NCBI GenBank assembly: GCA_000226015.1
Contig: JH154468.1
Coordinates: 11,886-50,065 of the forward strand
Direction: 5' to 3'
Source: Mnemiopsis leidyi
Lineage: Eukaryota; Ctenophora; Tentaculata; Lobata; Bolinopsidae
Length of the DNA: 38,180 nt
Positions 21,152 to 30,064 of this stretch are shown piece by piece. The translations under genes and the position numbers were made by a program. Numbering within the stretch: position 1 is the stretch's first letter; the number at the start of each line of letters is the position of its first letter. The notes under the pieces were generated by a model. That model saw only the letters and a list, made by a program, of their open reading frames with translations, ran no database searches and was not told where the DNA came from.

Positions 21152-21391
21152 ATGAGTAAAATGTACATTTATATTGCTGTTCTGAGTGCATTATGGCAGA
21201 TGAGCGCATCTCCCAACGATGATAATCTTGACCGATTGTTGGATCGTTTTTATGCTACCGCTAATCGTCAATCGCTTTTAAATTTTTTATCATGCTTACC
21301 CGTTAAGAATTTAATATATCTAACTCGCTGGCTGAATAACGTGATTTCTGTCCGTAATTTGAGTGAATTTGGATATTGGATATTGGCCTGA
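21152..21391 (+). CDS. possible small secreted protein, 79 aa
   Basis: From ATG at 21152 the frame runs 79 codons to TGA. Residues 1-19 look like a signal peptide: a Lys near the start, then the hydrophobic run MYIYIAVLSALWQM and a SAS cleavage-like site before PNDDN. The mature part is about 60 residues with amphipathic helices (NLDRLLDRFYA, LLNFLSCLPVKNLIYLTRWL) and one Cys. It lies head-to-head with the decayed minus-strand region ending near 20990. No family was recognised. It could be a genuine small secreted protein, a first exon, or part of an element. Confidence 0.35.
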   Translation: MSKMYIYIAVLSALWQMSASPNDDNLDRLLDRFYATANRQSLLNFLSCLPVKNLIYLTRWLNNVISVRNLSEFGYWILA

Positions 21392-21839
21392 TCACACACG
21401 ATGAGAAAATGCAGAAAAACATGGCTAACCTAGGTTGCAAACAAAGGAAGGAAAACAACCCTGTAGTTATAATTAACGTAGGTATGTCTCACCTTGAGAG
21501 AGGCAACAGTTAAATGGGTTTTGGGAGAAATGTAAGTATCCAACCCAAAAGGACTACGACGGTTTATCAAAGCTAACAGATATTCCGAGGAAAAGTATTA
21601 AGCGTTTTTTCCAAAACAAACGCCATCGAGGAAAGAAGGATGAAGAAAGCATTGATTCTAGATTAAGTACCATGGTATCAACCAATAAATCATGATAAGA
21701 ATTAGTAACAAAACATGGCAGAACTCAGAAGAGGTCTAAGAAATCTAAGGACAACTTTATGAGGTCTTTGATGAGCAATGCTACGAGAAGAAAAAAAATT
21801 AGAATATGTCTAAAGCCATCGAGTGAAAAGGTAAAGTTA
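21392..21839. other. no gene seen
   Basis: No recognisable coding. A gt-rich site (gtaggtatgtctcacc, about 21477) looks like a splice donor but has no partner exon that I can support. Confidence 0.4.
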
Positions 21840-23540
21840 AGGAGCATACCAGTTGTTATTTTACATATTTCTTTTAATAGTTATCTTTTACATTTTGTGT
21901 TATTTCTTTTGGTGCAACTTTTGGTGAAATTTTCAAATCTTCAAGATCCTTCTAGAAAACACAGTTTTATGGAAAAAATTTCCTAACATGAAGTATTATG
22001 AAAATATCGCCGTCTTAAAAATATTCAATGACAGCTGTACCAACAGCTTTCTGCTCTACAACGGTTAAACGAGTACAGATAACTACCAATGGAATTGGTA
22101 GGTTTGTTAGACTACCGAGCGAAATTCGAGAAAAACAAAATGTTGCAATTATATATTATTATTATTATGTGGAAGCCAACCAGAACCATCATCATGCTAG
22201 TCCGTAACACATGACTACAAATGCCGATTGAAAAATAGCTATTAAAACTTCAAAGCAAAACCCAGATCTTAATTTTATTAACCTTAAAATAGTACATTTA
22301 GATTGTTCTACCGTTTTCAATCAGACTTCAAATTTAATCAAAAATCTTGGTTTTGACATTCATTGATATTCCATAGTATTAAAGTATTAGCAGAGGTTAA
22401 ATTAATTTTATTGTTAGCATATGTTGTAAAAAATCGAAAAAAAATATATTGATAGAGATACAGACTCGTATTTAATTTATTAATTAACAAAATAGGAACC
22501 ATAGACTTATTAAAATCACAAACTATGCATATATGTCGTACATGCATTGGCTTGTAAGTGGTCCTCTACTTTACTGTTGGCTAGCAGTGGTCATCTTGAG
22601 CTAGCTTTACGGAGAGGTAAGGAATCATCACTTCATCAGCCGTTCTGACATGTTCGTTATAACAGATGTGCGACCCTCTGAGGCAGAGACGAGGCCAACA
22701 GCAAATTTTTGTGCTGTTCATGATTGTTCAGCCCTCTCCGAGGAAAATCTTCTCAGCCTTGAGGGGTGGCTGTTTGACAGATGCGGGGTTGAGGCAAAAG
22801 TGGGGAGGTCCCCATCGAAAGATGGGCGACTGTACTAATTTTGCCTCAGCCATGTGAAGAACCTGCGGATGTATACCCGTTTTAAAGATGGTGAAGCATT
22901 CGTGAGTTCATTTTTAGTTATTCTTCTTTTTTCATCGTGTGATTTGGTCGATGTTAGGCGTAAGTTTGAGGCGGCGTATGTTAATCTATTGTATTTTTCA
23001 GAGCATACGGCAGGGACGCGGTACACTCGGCTATTATGTCCTGCATGGGAGAGAGTTCAATGCAGTGGCAGCGGTTTACGGCCTATATAGGTTTCTTTAT
23101 ACCTTATAATTATAGATTTCTTTATTTCTCTAATAGGTTTCTTTATAACTTATAATTGCGAAATATTACGTTCACGATTAGATTAGTTAAGTTAACATTA
23201 CGTTCAACATATATTAAACTTTGTTAATTAACGCATTCACTCTTATATTGTAGAACTGAAATAAGCAAAGAGCGACATACTTTATAACTTCCAATTCTTT
23301 TCAAAAATTTGTATTTCTTTCTTTCTTCTTTTTTCTTTATTTTTCAGTTTTCTTTTTATCGTTATCTTTCACATTTTGTTTCATTTTTTAACGTTATATT
23401 CTATTATCTCTCGAAAGTAGTTTGCAAGTATATAGCCTTATAACATTTGATAGTATTTTAATGATAGTATTTTATTCGAAAATTCAGTTTGATAATTGCG
23501 CAGGAGTTTCCCTGAGTTGGAGGCGCAACTTTTTGTGAAA
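21840..23540 (+). repeat. 1.7-kb repeat, copy A
   Basis: Same-strand homologue of the unit at 27650-29560, with the parts in a different order. 21840-21930 is a short piece of the T-rich block S. 22310-23085 carries the gene part F and matches 28750-29550 at roughly 90 percent by eye. 23090-23540 is a fuller block S matching 27660-28270. The S block has the gttaagttaacatta...cattcact...gcaaagagcgacat core and a T-rich tail ending gcaactttttgtgaaattt. The large inverted-repeat element begins just at this end. Confidence 0.8.
22650..23085 (+). pseudogene. unrecognised spliced gene, copy A (truncated)
   Basis: ATG at 22650 opens a peptide with CAVHDCSALSEENLLSLEGW and GCGVEAKV-type motifs (here CGVEAKV). 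After a frame break the reading continues to YTRFKDGEAF. There a canonical donor (C|gtgagt, intron from 22902) and acceptor (tttttcag, to 23001) bound a 100-bp intron. Joined in phase 0, the next exon begins SIRQGRGTLGYYV and runs to 23085, where similarity to copy B stops. Copy B has the same intron position, with a 125-bp intron. Relative to B, copy A lacks a 7-bp actgggg insertion, and this changes the frame downstream of AKV. No domain was recognised. Copy A is a fragment of the gene seen more fully at 29088-30064. Confidence 0.5.
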
Positions 23541-23543
23541 TTT

Positions 23544-24042
23544 GTAGTGTCATAATAAATTCTAAACGATACTCAATCCGATAAGGTCAATTACACTACA
23601 TCCACCTCCCGTTTATTTTGTTTTCGCATGGACTCGGTCACCCTCTGACCCTCAACTCTGTGGCCGTTTCACATCTGAGTGATCAGCAAGATGTCGATGT
23701 CGCAGATCCATATGACTCGCCATTGAGGTCCTCCGATCGAGATAGTCCTGGCTTTTCTTTCCTGTCGGAACCTCCGTATGTCGAACCCCAGATGCTGAGT
23801 TCCCCGGGCGTGTTGGTGGCTGCATCTCCGGTGCGGCAGATTCCTGTTGGCAGTTCCCCTCCAGCCGTTGTGGGGCTGCTAAGTTCTCCCGCTCCTGATC
23901 TGGGGCCACTTCCTCCTTTGGTAATGGCTTCCTCTTCAAGCCCGGCAGTCCATCGGCATCAGATTGCTTCTCCTGTTGCCTCGGGGCCTTCTCTACTGGA
24001 AGTAGCTTATCTAGCTGCTTTGCTTGATACTGCTCCTGTTGG
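23544..24042 (+). repeat. left arm of the long inverted repeat
   Basis: Matches the reverse complement of 26704-27187 at high identity from gtagtgtcataataaattct (outer end) to gatactgctcctgttg (inner end). It differs by an 8-bp insertion (tctgaccc, about 23644) and by a 2-bp deletion at about 23922 relative to the right arm. Confidence 0.9.
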
Positions 24043-24082
24043 CCAAATTGGGACTTATTTTGCCCATCTTGGAGGGGTTTAA
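23628..24082 (+). pseudogene. Ser/Pro-rich N-terminal coding sequence, left-arm copy
   Basis: The ATG at 23628 corresponds to the start used in the right-arm copy, but an 8-bp insertion puts TGA after six codons. Past that lesion the frame is open to 24082 and encodes a Ser/Pro-rich, probably disordered region (SSDRDSPGFSFLSEPPYVE, SSPAPDLGPLPPLVMASSSS) ending in a helical piece LLEVAYLAALLDTAP. Beyond 24042 the sequence departs from the right arm and soon stops. This is a broken partial duplicate of the first part of the minus-strand gene. Confidence 0.6.
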
Positions 24083-24310
24083 GGTTTTACGATCTGAAAT
24101 AAATTACCTTTCCCTACTCCCTCCAAGTTTAGTTCCTATAATAATTTAACTTGAACTTAACTGAGATATCATAAAATCAACCTGGGACTTCTAACATTTA
24201 CCCAGTTAAAGAATGACTAAATTTATCACGGCTGGAAAAATTCGACAGTCCGCTTGTTGTAAAAAACTACCTTAATCTGAGATGGATACTTCACCAGTCT
24301 CATATTGTTC

Positions 24311-25249
24311 TTACTGGTTACGTAGTTTTCTTAATCTGGAGCTCCATGTGAGAGGTGCGTTGGTGTCGTAATGCTGCACTTGATTGAGAGCTTGCTCCTG
24401 GTCTTCGCATATGGNNNNNNNNNNNNNNNNNNNNNNNNNNNNNNNNNNNNNNNNNNNNNNNNNNNNNNNNNNNNNNNNNNNNNNNNNNNNNNNNNNNNNN
24501 NNNNNNNNNNNNNNNNNNNNNNNNNNNNNNNNNNNNNNNNNNNNNNNNNNNNNNNNNNNNNNNNNNNNNNNNNNNNNNNNNNNNNNNNNNNNNNNNNNNN
24601 NNNNNNNNNNNNNNNNNNNNNNNNNNNNNNNNNNNNNNNNNNNNNNNNNNNNNNNNNNNNNNNNNNNNNNNNNNGGCGTTTCTCTTACCCCATCTCGCAT
24701 AGGCGTTTTTAAGCCTGTATAAGTCCTTTATCGCCCTTGAGACGATCTGTTTCGCCTCGTTAGCCTCCATCTCATCGACGATTTGGGCCAGCGCCTTCCG
24801 TAGGATCTTGTGCGTTGTTTGAGCCACCCCGATGATGTTCTGAGCAACTACTTTGGCACTTTTTCGTTCTGCCTCAGTGCAGAATCGTATACTCTGGTGC
24901 CATCTTCCCTAGTCATCTCAGTGCCCTGCACTATGTGGCGGTCTGAGCTTCTTAGGAGCTGTCTCAGATCGGGGTTGGCCCCTGCCGCAAGTTCTTTGAC
25001 GCTATCTCGAGTTCCAGCCACTTCGATTCCGCTGACGATGAAGTCAATTATGTTATTGACTTTCTCTCTGGTCATTTGCACTTTTTCGACGATGACCAGA
25101 ATCACCCAGATCATCTTAAGCTTGATTTCCCACTTGAAAAGTGGGAACATTTGGGAGATGTCCTCTTCCAGTACGGACATCTCCTCATCTTGGCTGATGA
25201 TTGGGTTCTCGACAGTCGATGTTCTTCTCGATAGCTGGCTTATCTGAAA
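24311..25249 (-). pseudogene. unrecognised element protein, interrupted by gap and a frameshift
   Basis: On the minus strand a strong acceptor (aattatttcag, ending about 25250) opens a frame beginning ISQLSRRTSTVENP. It continues through VLEEDISQMFPLFKWEIKLK, a long hydrophobic/helical stretch (MIWVILVIVEKVQMT), and ELAAGANPDLRQLL to about 24880, where the frame shifts by one. The second frame (KSAKVVAQNIIGVAQ, KILRKALAQIVDEMEANEAK, KDLYRLKNAYARWGKR) enters the N gap at 24674. After the gap about 30 codons remain (CEDQEQALNQVQHYDTNAP) to a stop at 24311. The product is helical, with a possible membrane or coiled-coil segment. It follows the nucleotidyltransferase on the same strand, so it may be a later exon of that gene or a second gene. 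No family recognised. Confidence 0.45.
24415..24674. other. assembly gap, 260 N
   Basis: A run of N lies inside the inverted-repeat element. The gap size may be an estimate. Long open frames across it are artefacts of unknown bases. Confidence 1.
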
Positions 25250-25464
25250 TAATTAATTTTATCGTTCGAGTGTTAATGTACGAATTTCTCCGTAAACAAA
25301 CTAGGTCAACAATTATTTGTACGGCCGAAACCGTAAACACTCCACCCGGGTAATAATAAGTAAGCTACAAAGTAGCCTAAAGACCCGAGTGGTGTTAGTA
25401 CAGCAGAAGCTGTAAAGGCCAACCTAGTTTAACTCTCACGATATTATACTCTACTCACTCGAGA
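25250..25464 (-). other. probable intron or spacer within the element
   Basis: Read on the minus strand, this follows the nucleotidyltransferase stop and ends in a good acceptor (aattatttcag). It is AT-rich with palindromic ctttacagcttctgctgtac and acccgggt words, and it has no open frame. Confidence 0.35.
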
Positions 25465-26583
25465 CTAGCCAAACTCTACTCTGTTGTTGCGTGTATTACA
25501 TTTCCTTAATACGTGGAACTCCGTTTTGACACCACCTCTATGTGCCCATGCACCATGGTAAACTCCTGTAGGGTACCTTTCTAGCCCCTGAACTAAGTTC
25601 TCAACGTCCTTTCTTAGTCTGTCCCACGTGCTGTCGTTTAGGTAGCACGCCAAATCCCGCTGTTCTTCATATGGGTCTTGTATTCTAGGGATTTTTGGGA
25701 CTGACCTCCTCAAACTGTCAGTGCCGTTGACAGTTATATCAACGTCCTCCCAGGGGAGGTCTTCGAGGACGAAGTTGAGGAAGCCTTTTAGAACTTCACT
25801 CGCTGGTGAACTCTGATCCCCAACAGACACATCAAATGTGTCTGTGTTGACAAAGATTCTTTGGATTCTTATGCTGTACTGCAGCATAAGTATGGCCCAT
25901 CCATACGAGCTTACTCCTTGTGTTTGGGCGGAGAATGACCTTTTATACCCCAAGACATGCTTTCGAAACACAAAGGCTTTCGTAATTTCTATGTCATATC
26001 TTGCGTAGTTTTTGATGAGCCGTGTGTTGTTGATTGCAAACCACCTTGGGAGACTAGGACACATGAACGATATGTCCACCTTGATTCCCGTTCTCTTATG
26101 TGTGGTTTTTATCAATGGCACTCTGCAATGTCTGGTAAGGTTGTGTCTACATGAAACCGACTCTTCCTGGTTTTGAGTGCCCTGGACAGTCTCGTCAAGT
26201 GTCTCCTTATTCCATCATCCATCAATTCCACTACGAAGTCTATGTCCGAGGTTTCGGACACTAAAATCATTGGCAAGAGCCGTGGAGTAAGGTCAAACAT
26301 CCCGTTTAAGTCAAAGTCCTGGAGGAGCTCGATAAGTCAACCCCACCGAATTTAGCCGAAGTCCATTAACCGGACGAGATCGCACCCGGAAAAGTGCCCT
26401 ATGGCGTTGGACTGCATCAACAGGCACATTCTGGAACCGATTGAACCACAGCGAGCGAAATCGTCGCGTCAGTCCAAAGCGGTTATCGGCATCATTAGCT
26501 ACAGAGAGCAACTCCAAAACCTCTCCAAGGACTTTCGTGCTCAAGGGAAACATCGAAAACCCGGAAAGATTTACATACAACAA
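25465..26583 (-). pseudogene. Cid1/TUTase-type nucleotidyltransferase (non-canonical poly(A)/poly(U) polymerase), frameshifted
   Basis: Enzymes of this family add A or U to RNA 3' ends. The longest frame (25465-26121) contains VPLIKTTHKRTGIKVDIS, with the third catalytic Asp in VDIS. It then has NNTRLIKNYARYD, SSYGWAILML (the family LSSYG motif), and a PAP-associated domain (EVLKGFLNFVLEDLPWEDVD, then IQDPYEEQRDLA). Upstream and one base out of frame, 26112-26300 holds SETSDIDFVVEL, a candidate for the catalytic D-x-D. Another frame (26311-26583) gives a helical N-terminus and a VNGLRLNS stretch that could instead align with the G-S motif region. So the C-terminal half is firmly of this family, while the position of the first two catalytic Asp residues is uncertain. 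At least two frame breaks make this copy inactive. It continues the reading of the Ser/Pro-rich region encoded at 26495-27111. Confidence 0.75.
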
Positions 26584-27111
26584 AAAGAAGGACGTGATAA
26601 GAATGTTCGTCCTCTTTAAGGTGAACCGCGCCGAAAGCCGGCTCTCTCAGTGGAGGTATCAACGCAGCATCAAAATAATTATGAGCACTTGCATTGAAGG
26701 CCTCAACAGGAGCAGTATCAAGCAAAGCAGCTTGATAAGCTACTTCCAGTAGAGAAGGCCTCGAGGCAACAGGAGAAGCAATCTGATGCCGATGGACTGC
26801 CGGGCTTGAAGAGGAAGCCATGACACCAAAGGAGGAAGTGGCCCCAGATCAGGAGCGGGAGAACTTGGCAGCCCCACAACAGCTGGAGGGGAACTGCCAA
26901 CAGGACTCTGCCGCACCGGAGATGCAGCTACCAACACGCCCGGGGAACTCAGCATCGGGGCTTCGACATACGGAGGTTCCGACAGGAAAGAAAAGCCAGG
27001 ACTATCTCGATCGGAGGACCTCAATGGCGAGTCAGATGGATCTGCGACATTGCCATCTTGCTGATCACTCAGATGTGAAACGGCCACAGAGTTGAGGGTG
27101 ACCGAGTCCAT
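26495..27111 (-). pseudogene. Ser/Pro-rich N-terminal region of the nucleotidyltransferase gene, right-arm copy
   Basis: ATG at 27111 (MDSVTLNSVAV) starts a frame rich in Ser, Pro and Asp (PLRSSDRDSPGFSFLSEPPY, SSPAPDLGPLPPLV). A 2-bp insertion relative to the left arm (tgtcatgg against taatgg, about 26820) moves the reading to the frame at 26495-26821. That frame gives MASSSSPAVHRHQIASPV, LLEVAYQAALLDTAPVEAFN, and then leaves the repeat arm into ASAHNYFDAALIPPLREPAF. This last frame overlaps the helical N-terminus of the nucleotidyltransferase frame at 26311-26583, so all are probably one gene. The Ser/Pro region is likely a disordered leader. Confidence 0.55.
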
Positions 27112-27187
27112 GCGAAAACAAAATAAACGGGAGGTGGATGTAGTGTAATTGCCTTATCGGATTGTTTAGAATTTATTCTGACACCAC
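26704..27187 (-). repeat. right arm of the long inverted repeat
   Basis: Inverted counterpart of 23544-24042. Its outer end reads agaatttattctgacaccac on the plus strand. Sequence from 27188 on is unrelated to the left flank. Confidence 0.9.
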
Positions 27188-27649
27188 AACACGGTTTTAG
27201 GGAGCTCCCAGGAGTGAGCACCCATTAAGTGATTAACGCTCATGAGAGACTCTCGCAGTCCGCGGACAAGAGATCGGAGAGCGAGAGCTGAGCTACATGG
27301 TGCCTGGAGGCAGAGAGCAGCTGTCATATTTTAGGATATACGATTTGATTAAGTTGAAATAATTCGTTTATTCTTTTGAGAGACTCCAACCTCGAAAAAC
27401 TCTAAATCTCTCCAAGGTAAATAAAAGTTCTGCGACTTGTAAATTAAAACTAATAATTTGAAGCATAGTTTGCCAGCCGCTCTAGACGAATCTCAGCCAA
27501 TTGACCAGCCGAATCGTACCTGGGTAACGCTAGCATTTAAACATAATTCAGTGTTTGGACCTTTGCAATAGAGGACCCCAAATACTATATCTCCTGTTTC
27601 TATAGCCGGTGCGCAGCTTCTTGCTGTAATTTCTCTATTATGATGGGAT
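27188..27649. other. no gene seen
   Basis: A GC-richer patch at 27200-27320 (cagtccgcggac, cggagagcgagagctgagct) has no recognisable product. The rest is AT-rich. Confidence 0.4.
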
Positions 27650-29560
27650 TCAAAATAGGGCAATCTTTATAACTTATATAGTTATAATTGCAAAATATTA
27701 AGTTCACGACTAAATTGGTAAAGTTAACATTATGTTTGACATCTATAAAACTTGGTTAGTTAACGCATTGATCACGCTTATATTGTAGAAATGAAATAAG
27801 CAAAGAGCGACATTCTTTATAACTTCCAGTTCTTTTCAAAAATTTCATGTATTTCTTTCACGCTCATGTTTCAGTGACTGTTTGTAAGCTTTCGAACATA
27901 CACTGTGTTCATGGTCACAGTGAAAATATAATCATGTCTTTTGTGATAGACATAATTATATTTTCAGTGTGACCATTAACACAGTGTATGTTCGAAAGCT
28001 TACAAATAGTCATGACTGCAGAAACGTTTCGATTCATATTTCTTTGCCGTTTCCCTATCCATTCTTTCTTTTGTTATTTCACATATTTCTTTTTATCGTT
28101 ATCTTTTACATTTTGTTTTATTTCTTTTAACGTTATATTCTCTTATCTCTCGAAAGTAGTTTGCAAGTATATAGCCTTATAATATTTGATAGTTTTATGT
28201 AGTTTTTTACGAAAAATCAGTTTGATAACTAGATTACCAGAAGTCTCCATGACCTGGAGTCGCAACTTTTGGTGATATTTCTTATTATCGTTATCTTTTT
28301 CATTTTGTTTTATTTCTTTTGGTGCAACTTTTGGTGAAATAAGATCTTTATCTTTATCCCCCGCAGTTTTTCGGAGATAATGTCCCGCTCTGCGACCAAC
28401 CCACTCAGATCGACCTCGCAACTCCCCGTAGATGATTAAGATCGGTATCCAGCCTTCTTTTCGAACTAACTCGCGACACTTTCCCTAAAGGCCACTACAC
28501 AAGACTACAAGAGAGTGTCTACACAATATTCCTTACACTACGTCAGTCCCGTTGGTCTCGGACTTCATCTCCCAACAACTAGAGACAAGTCCAGTAGGGA
28601 GGCGTTTTACTTCCGTACTAAACCTTACGCATCATCAAAACAAAAAACAATTTTAAACCTTCACGATCCTTCTAAAAAACACAATTTTATGGAAAAAATT
28701 CCCTAACATGAGTACCTTTAGATCGTTCGCTACCTTTTTCAATCAGAATTCAAATTTAATTAAAAATCTTGGTTTTGACATTCATTCATATTCCATAGTA
28801 TTAAGGTATTAGCAGAGGTTGAATTAATTTTATTGTTAACATATTAATATTTTGTAAAAATTTTCAAAAACCGAAACAAATATATCGATATAGAGATACA
28901 GACTCATATTTAAATTATCTATTGACAAAATAGGAACAGTAGACTTATTAAAATCACAAACTATAACTATGTCGTATATGCATTGGCTTGTAAGTGGTCC
29001 TCTACTTCTATTGGCTAGCGGTGGTCATCTTGAGCTAGCTTTACGGAGAGGTAAGGAATCATCACTTCATCAGCCGTTCTGATAAACATGTTTGTTATAA
29101 CAGATGTGCGACCCTCTGAGGCAGAGACGAGGCCAACAGCAGATTATTGTGCTGTTCATGATTGTTCAGCCCTCTCCGAGGACAATCTCCCCAGCCTTGA
29201 GGAGTGGCTGTTTGACGGATGCGGGGTTGAGGCAAAAGTGGGGACTGGGGAGGTCCCCATCGAAAGATGGGCGACTGTACTTTTGCCTTAGCCATTATGT
29301 GAAGTATACCCGTTTTAAAGATGATGAAGCATTCGTGAGTTCATTTTAAGTTATTCTTCTTTTTCATCGTGTGATTTGGTCGATGTTACTGTTAGGAGTA
29401 ATTTTGAGGCGGCGTATGCTATTTACTCATATTTTATTCAATAATTTATTTTTTCTCAGAGCATACGGCAGGGACACGGTACACTCGGCTATTATGTCCC
29501 GCATGGAAGAGAGTTCAATGCAGTGGAAGCGGTTTACGGCCGATATAGGTTTCAACATTC
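27650..29560 (+). repeat. 1.9-kb repeat, copy B
   Basis: 27650-28340 is block S (matching 23090-23540, plus a further T-rich piece ending cttttggtgaaat). 28640-29560 is block F (matching 21940-23085). A hairpin element is inserted in S at 27875-28012. The order S then F here and S-fragment, F, S in copy A suggest that S is a terminal repeat. Confidence 0.78.
27875..28012. mobile_element. 138-bp near-perfect hairpin element (MITE-like)
   Basis: The two halves are inverted copies of about 65 bp with about four mismatches: tgactgtttgtaagctttcg at the left end and its inverted match cgaaagcttacaaatagtca at the right, around an about 8-nt loop (ttttgtga). It is absent from the homologous block S at 23290-23400, so it is a discrete insertion. 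It has no coding capacity. This is the form of a foldback MITE. Confidence 0.85.
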
Positions 29561-30064
29561 TCTCCGAAGCGACATCCGGAGAACCATCTTCGCAGGGTTT
29601 TCGGAGCCATTGTCAAGCTCCTCCTGACAGTGGACGAGCCCGAGGATCAGGATACTATGCAGGCGATCCTCACGACTATGGGGCATTCCGGGTTTCGGGA
29701 CGCAGCGGAGTGGTTAACCACCGGCATCCACACTAAGCCCTGCTTGAATTGTGGCCGTTTCAACAGGTGGTACTTGGTGGAGGAGCAATTTTAATGCAGT
29801 CGACAAATTTTTAACTATCTTGATTGTCTTGCAGAGGAGCGCTGGACCATCAATCGGGTAATCAATGATGTTGTCCAGCAGAAACCTGTTTTGAATGTTT
29901 TTGGATTTCTGACTTGCATCCACAGTAAGCCCTGCTTGAATTGTGGCCGCTTCAACAGGCGGTATTTGGTGGTGGAGCAAGTGCTCCTGCCGCTGTGTGC
30001 TGCAGGGTGCATCTTGTGTCTATCCCGCAATAGCATTAATATGATATTTAGAGAATCATGTTAA
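29088..30064 (+). pseudogene. unrecognised spliced gene, copy B (longer)
   Basis: ATG at 29088 (MFVITDVRPSEAE) gives CAVHDCSALSEDNLPSLEEW and GCGVEAKVGTGEVPIERW. A neighbouring frame gives SHYVKYTRFKDDEAF up to a canonical donor (C|gtgagt, 29335), with acceptor ttctcag at 29459. The phase-0 second exon reads SIRQGHGTLGYYVPHGREFN, AVEAVYGRYRFQHSL, RRTIFAGF. A one-base break follows, and another frame continues with GAIVKLLLTVDEPEDQDTMQ, AEWLTTGIHTKPCLNCGRFN, to TAA at 29792-29794. The same frame reopens at 29795 and runs to 30064, repeating the KPCLNCGRFN module and adding a Cys-rich tail (PLCAAGCILC). The Cys-x2-Cys modules could bind zinc. No family recognised. Two frame breaks and one stop indicate a decayed gene of a dispersed element. 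Confidence 0.5.
29724..29980 (+). repeat. in-frame 65-bp duplication, copies 192 bp apart
   Basis: 29724-29788 and 29916-29980 are about 90 percent identical (gcatccaca(c/g)taagccctg... to ...ggagcaa) and both encode IH(T/S)KPCLNCGRFNR. The offset is exactly 64 codons, so the reading frame is kept. An acceptor-like ttgattgtcttgcag precedes the second segment. Confidence 0.85.

Larger units (their letters stand above)
23544..27187. mobile_element. 3.6-kb element with about 490-bp inverted repeats, carrying a nucleotidyltransferase gene
   Basis: Inverted copies of the same sequence lie at 23544-24042 and 26704-27187. The unique centre holds, on the minus strand, the nucleotidyltransferase pseudogene (25465-26583), an acceptor-led unrecognised gene (24311-25249) and the N gap. 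The repeat arms carry coding sequence for a Ser/Pro-rich protein start, so the arms are not simple terminal signals. This may be a foldback-type transposon, a DIRS-like element with inverted ends, or a head-to-head duplication of a gene's first exon. No recombinase, transposase or reverse transcriptase was recognised, but 260 bases are missing. The left end falls exactly at the end of block S of copy A, as expected of an insertion. Confidence 0.55.

Noticed and set aside
24371-24722. Open frames of 112-169 codons crossing the N run
   Set aside because: They are open only because unknown bases cannot show a stop. Only the minus-strand flanks join sensibly to known neighbours.
26820-27095. 91-codon plus-strand frame in the right repeat arm
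   Set aside because: Antisense of the Ser/Pro-rich coding sequence. The minus strand has the ATG and continues into the nucleotidyltransferase.
29714-29980. 88-codon minus-strand frame over the duplicated module
   Set aside because: It repeats only because the DNA is duplicated. The plus strand gives the CLNCGRFN frame continuous with the upstream exon.
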